Positions 63,332 through 64,000 of a stretch of DNA of 64,000 nucleotides are shown here, piece after piece. The DNA is taken from the NCBI GenBank assembly GCA_024644465.1, contig JAHEKY010000003.1, positions 18,963 through 82,962 of the forward strand, written 5' to 3'. How positions within the stretch are numbered: position 1 is the first letter of the stretch; each line of letters begins with the position of its first letter. The DNA comes from Ilumatobacteraceae bacterium. GTDB taxonomy: Bacteria > Actinomycetota > Acidimicrobiia > Acidimicrobiales > Ilumatobacteraceae. The notes under the pieces are model-generated. The model ran no database searches. It saw nothing but the letters and a program-made list of their open reading frames with translations, and was not told where the DNA came from. The translations under genes were made by a program, and so were the position numbers.

Positions 63332-64000
63332 TCAGCCGGTCGGCACCGGCTGGGCGGCCGGCGGCGCCTCGGCTGCGATTGCCGCGAGCATCTCCTCGAG
63401 CGCTTCGGGCCCCGGGCCCGGGTCGATCGGCTGACCGGCCATCCGCCGCACCCGCTCGAACGCGTCGTGGATCGCCGGGCCGGTGTGCACGGCGCCGTGA
63501 GCGGACGCAACCGTGAGCAACCCGAGCCCCTCGACGTCGTCGAGGTGCCGTGAATAGGCCGCCGGATCGAGCCACTGGTGCCAGGGAGAGATCAGGCTGT
63601 TGAACATCGGGAACGTCTCGTCGTACAGGTCCTGCGGCACCGCCCGGACGTCGTACAGGGCCTCCTCGTCCGGCACCACGTGGGCAAACGAGTCGACGAT
63701 CCACATCGCCGCCGTCTTGGCGTCGTACAGCCCGCGTGTCGTCGGCCCGTCGAAGATCGGTGGCTTGAACAGGTGCAGCGTGCGATCGCCGGCATCGAAG
63801 CTCTCGCCCGGTTGCAGCCAGCGCATCCGGTCGAGCGGCAGGTCGTACTCGAGCCCGAGCCGCTCGACGATGAAGAAGTTGCAGATCAGCGTCGCGTTCC
63901 GGCACATCTCCAAGGCGTCGAGCAGGCTGCCGGTGTGGTCGCCGTCGTCGTGGGAGAGGAAGATCCAGCGCACGTCCTCGGGGTCGACCAGGGAGAACAC
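63332..64000 (-). CDS. Metallo-beta-lactamase-fold protein, FprA/ODP-like (truncated by the window)
   Basis: Only the C-terminal 222 residues or so are present; the N-terminus lies beyond the window. The metal-binding motif LSHDDGDHTG is near the start of the visible part, and TVASAHGAVHTGPAIHDAF provides the last histidine ligand. Family members such as FprA and ODP bind a di-iron centre and react with oxygen or NO. No flavodoxin domain follows; the end is a short Pro/Ala tail. An iron-oxygen sensor or reductase role is inferred only. Confidence 0.75.
   Translation of the reverse strand: MFSLVDPEDVRWIFLSHDDGDHTGSLLDALEMCRNATLICNFFIVERLGLEYDLPLDRMRWLQPGESFDAGDRTLHLFKPPIFDGPTTRGLYDAKTAAMWIVDSFAHVVPDEEALYDVRAVPQDLYDETFPMFNSLISPWHQWLDPAAYSRHLDDVEGLGLLTVASAHGAVHTGPAIHDAFERVRRMAGQPIDPGPGPEALEEMLAAIAAEAPPAAQPVPTG

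Overview
The window is 64 kb of high-GC, densely packed chromosomal DNA, almost entirely housekeeping genes. Gene content points to a member of the Actinomycetota, and I lean to the Acidimicrobiia (Ilumatobacter-like) by overall impression only. Supporting genes are a division/cell-wall cluster running into pgeF-yggS-sepF-divIVA, a mycothiol ligase (mshC), a proteasome activator (bpa) with a C-terminal GTYL, a type-2 isoleucyl-tRNA synthetase, a phosphatidylinositol-mannoside cluster (thrS-HIT-pgsA-patA-pimA), a single bifunctional Rel, and a DUF222/HNH '13E12-like' gene. No rRNA, tRNA, CRISPR array, insertion sequence or prophage was seen. No gene-free stretch exceeds 300 bases; the longest gap is the 166 bases before ftsZ.

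Layout. 1-13.1 kb: the dcw cluster (murE tail, mraY, murD, ftsW, murG, murC, murB, ftsQ, ftsZ), then pgeF, yggS, sepF, divIVA. Most cell-wall genes overlap by ATGA/GTGA or TGATG and are probably translationally coupled. 13.2-18.8 kb: ileS, an H1-like/DksA-like protein, lspA, an RluD-type pseudouridine synthase. 18.8-26.1 kb: an Rrf2 regulator divergent from a phosphodiesterase-like enzyme, bpa, dnaE, an unrecognised gene, a nitroreductase. 26.1-30.5 kb: a DUF255 thioredoxin-like protein, a GlsB-type membrane protein, fabI/inhA, mshC. 30.6-40 kb: plsC, then thrS, a HIT-family hydrolase/phosphorylase, a membrane protein, pgsA, patA, a membrane GGDEF-EAL enzyme and pimA, i.e. lipid and PIM synthesis with a cyclic-di-GMP gene inserted. 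40-49.8 kb: lemA, htpX, a DUF3048 lipoprotein, pdxS-pdxT, yebC, bcp, ruvC-ruvA-ruvB, queA, tgt. 49.8-57 kb: yajC-secD-secF, apt, rel, hisS. 57-64 kb: an ECF sigma factor with a membrane propeller partner, a SpeE-like protein, a lipoprotein, the HNH gene under an apparent LexA box, a VOC protein, a small barrel protein and a truncated metallo-beta-lactamase-fold protein.

Regulation. At about 18 genes a TANNNT -10 element ends only 6-9 bases before the start codon, the arrangement expected for leaderless mRNAs. I used this, with family conservation, to choose several starts (rrf2, ruvC, queA, hisS, HNH). Genes with a visible Shine-Dalgarno (murB, ftsZ, sepF, the H1/DksA gene, the propeller gene, the VOC gene) are the minority.

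Most notable: the SOS-box-in-spacer promoter of the HNH gene; the zinc-ligand-free DksA-like domain on a histone-H1-like tail; the c-di-GMP enzyme inside the PIM operon, whose natural start may be a CTG overlapping patA; a 20-codon ORF coupled to ftsZ; a perfect 13+1+13 inverted repeat between ruvB and queA; and a sigma factor paired with a membrane beta-propeller in place of a zinc anti-sigma factor. I found no clear-cut new defence or mobile system.
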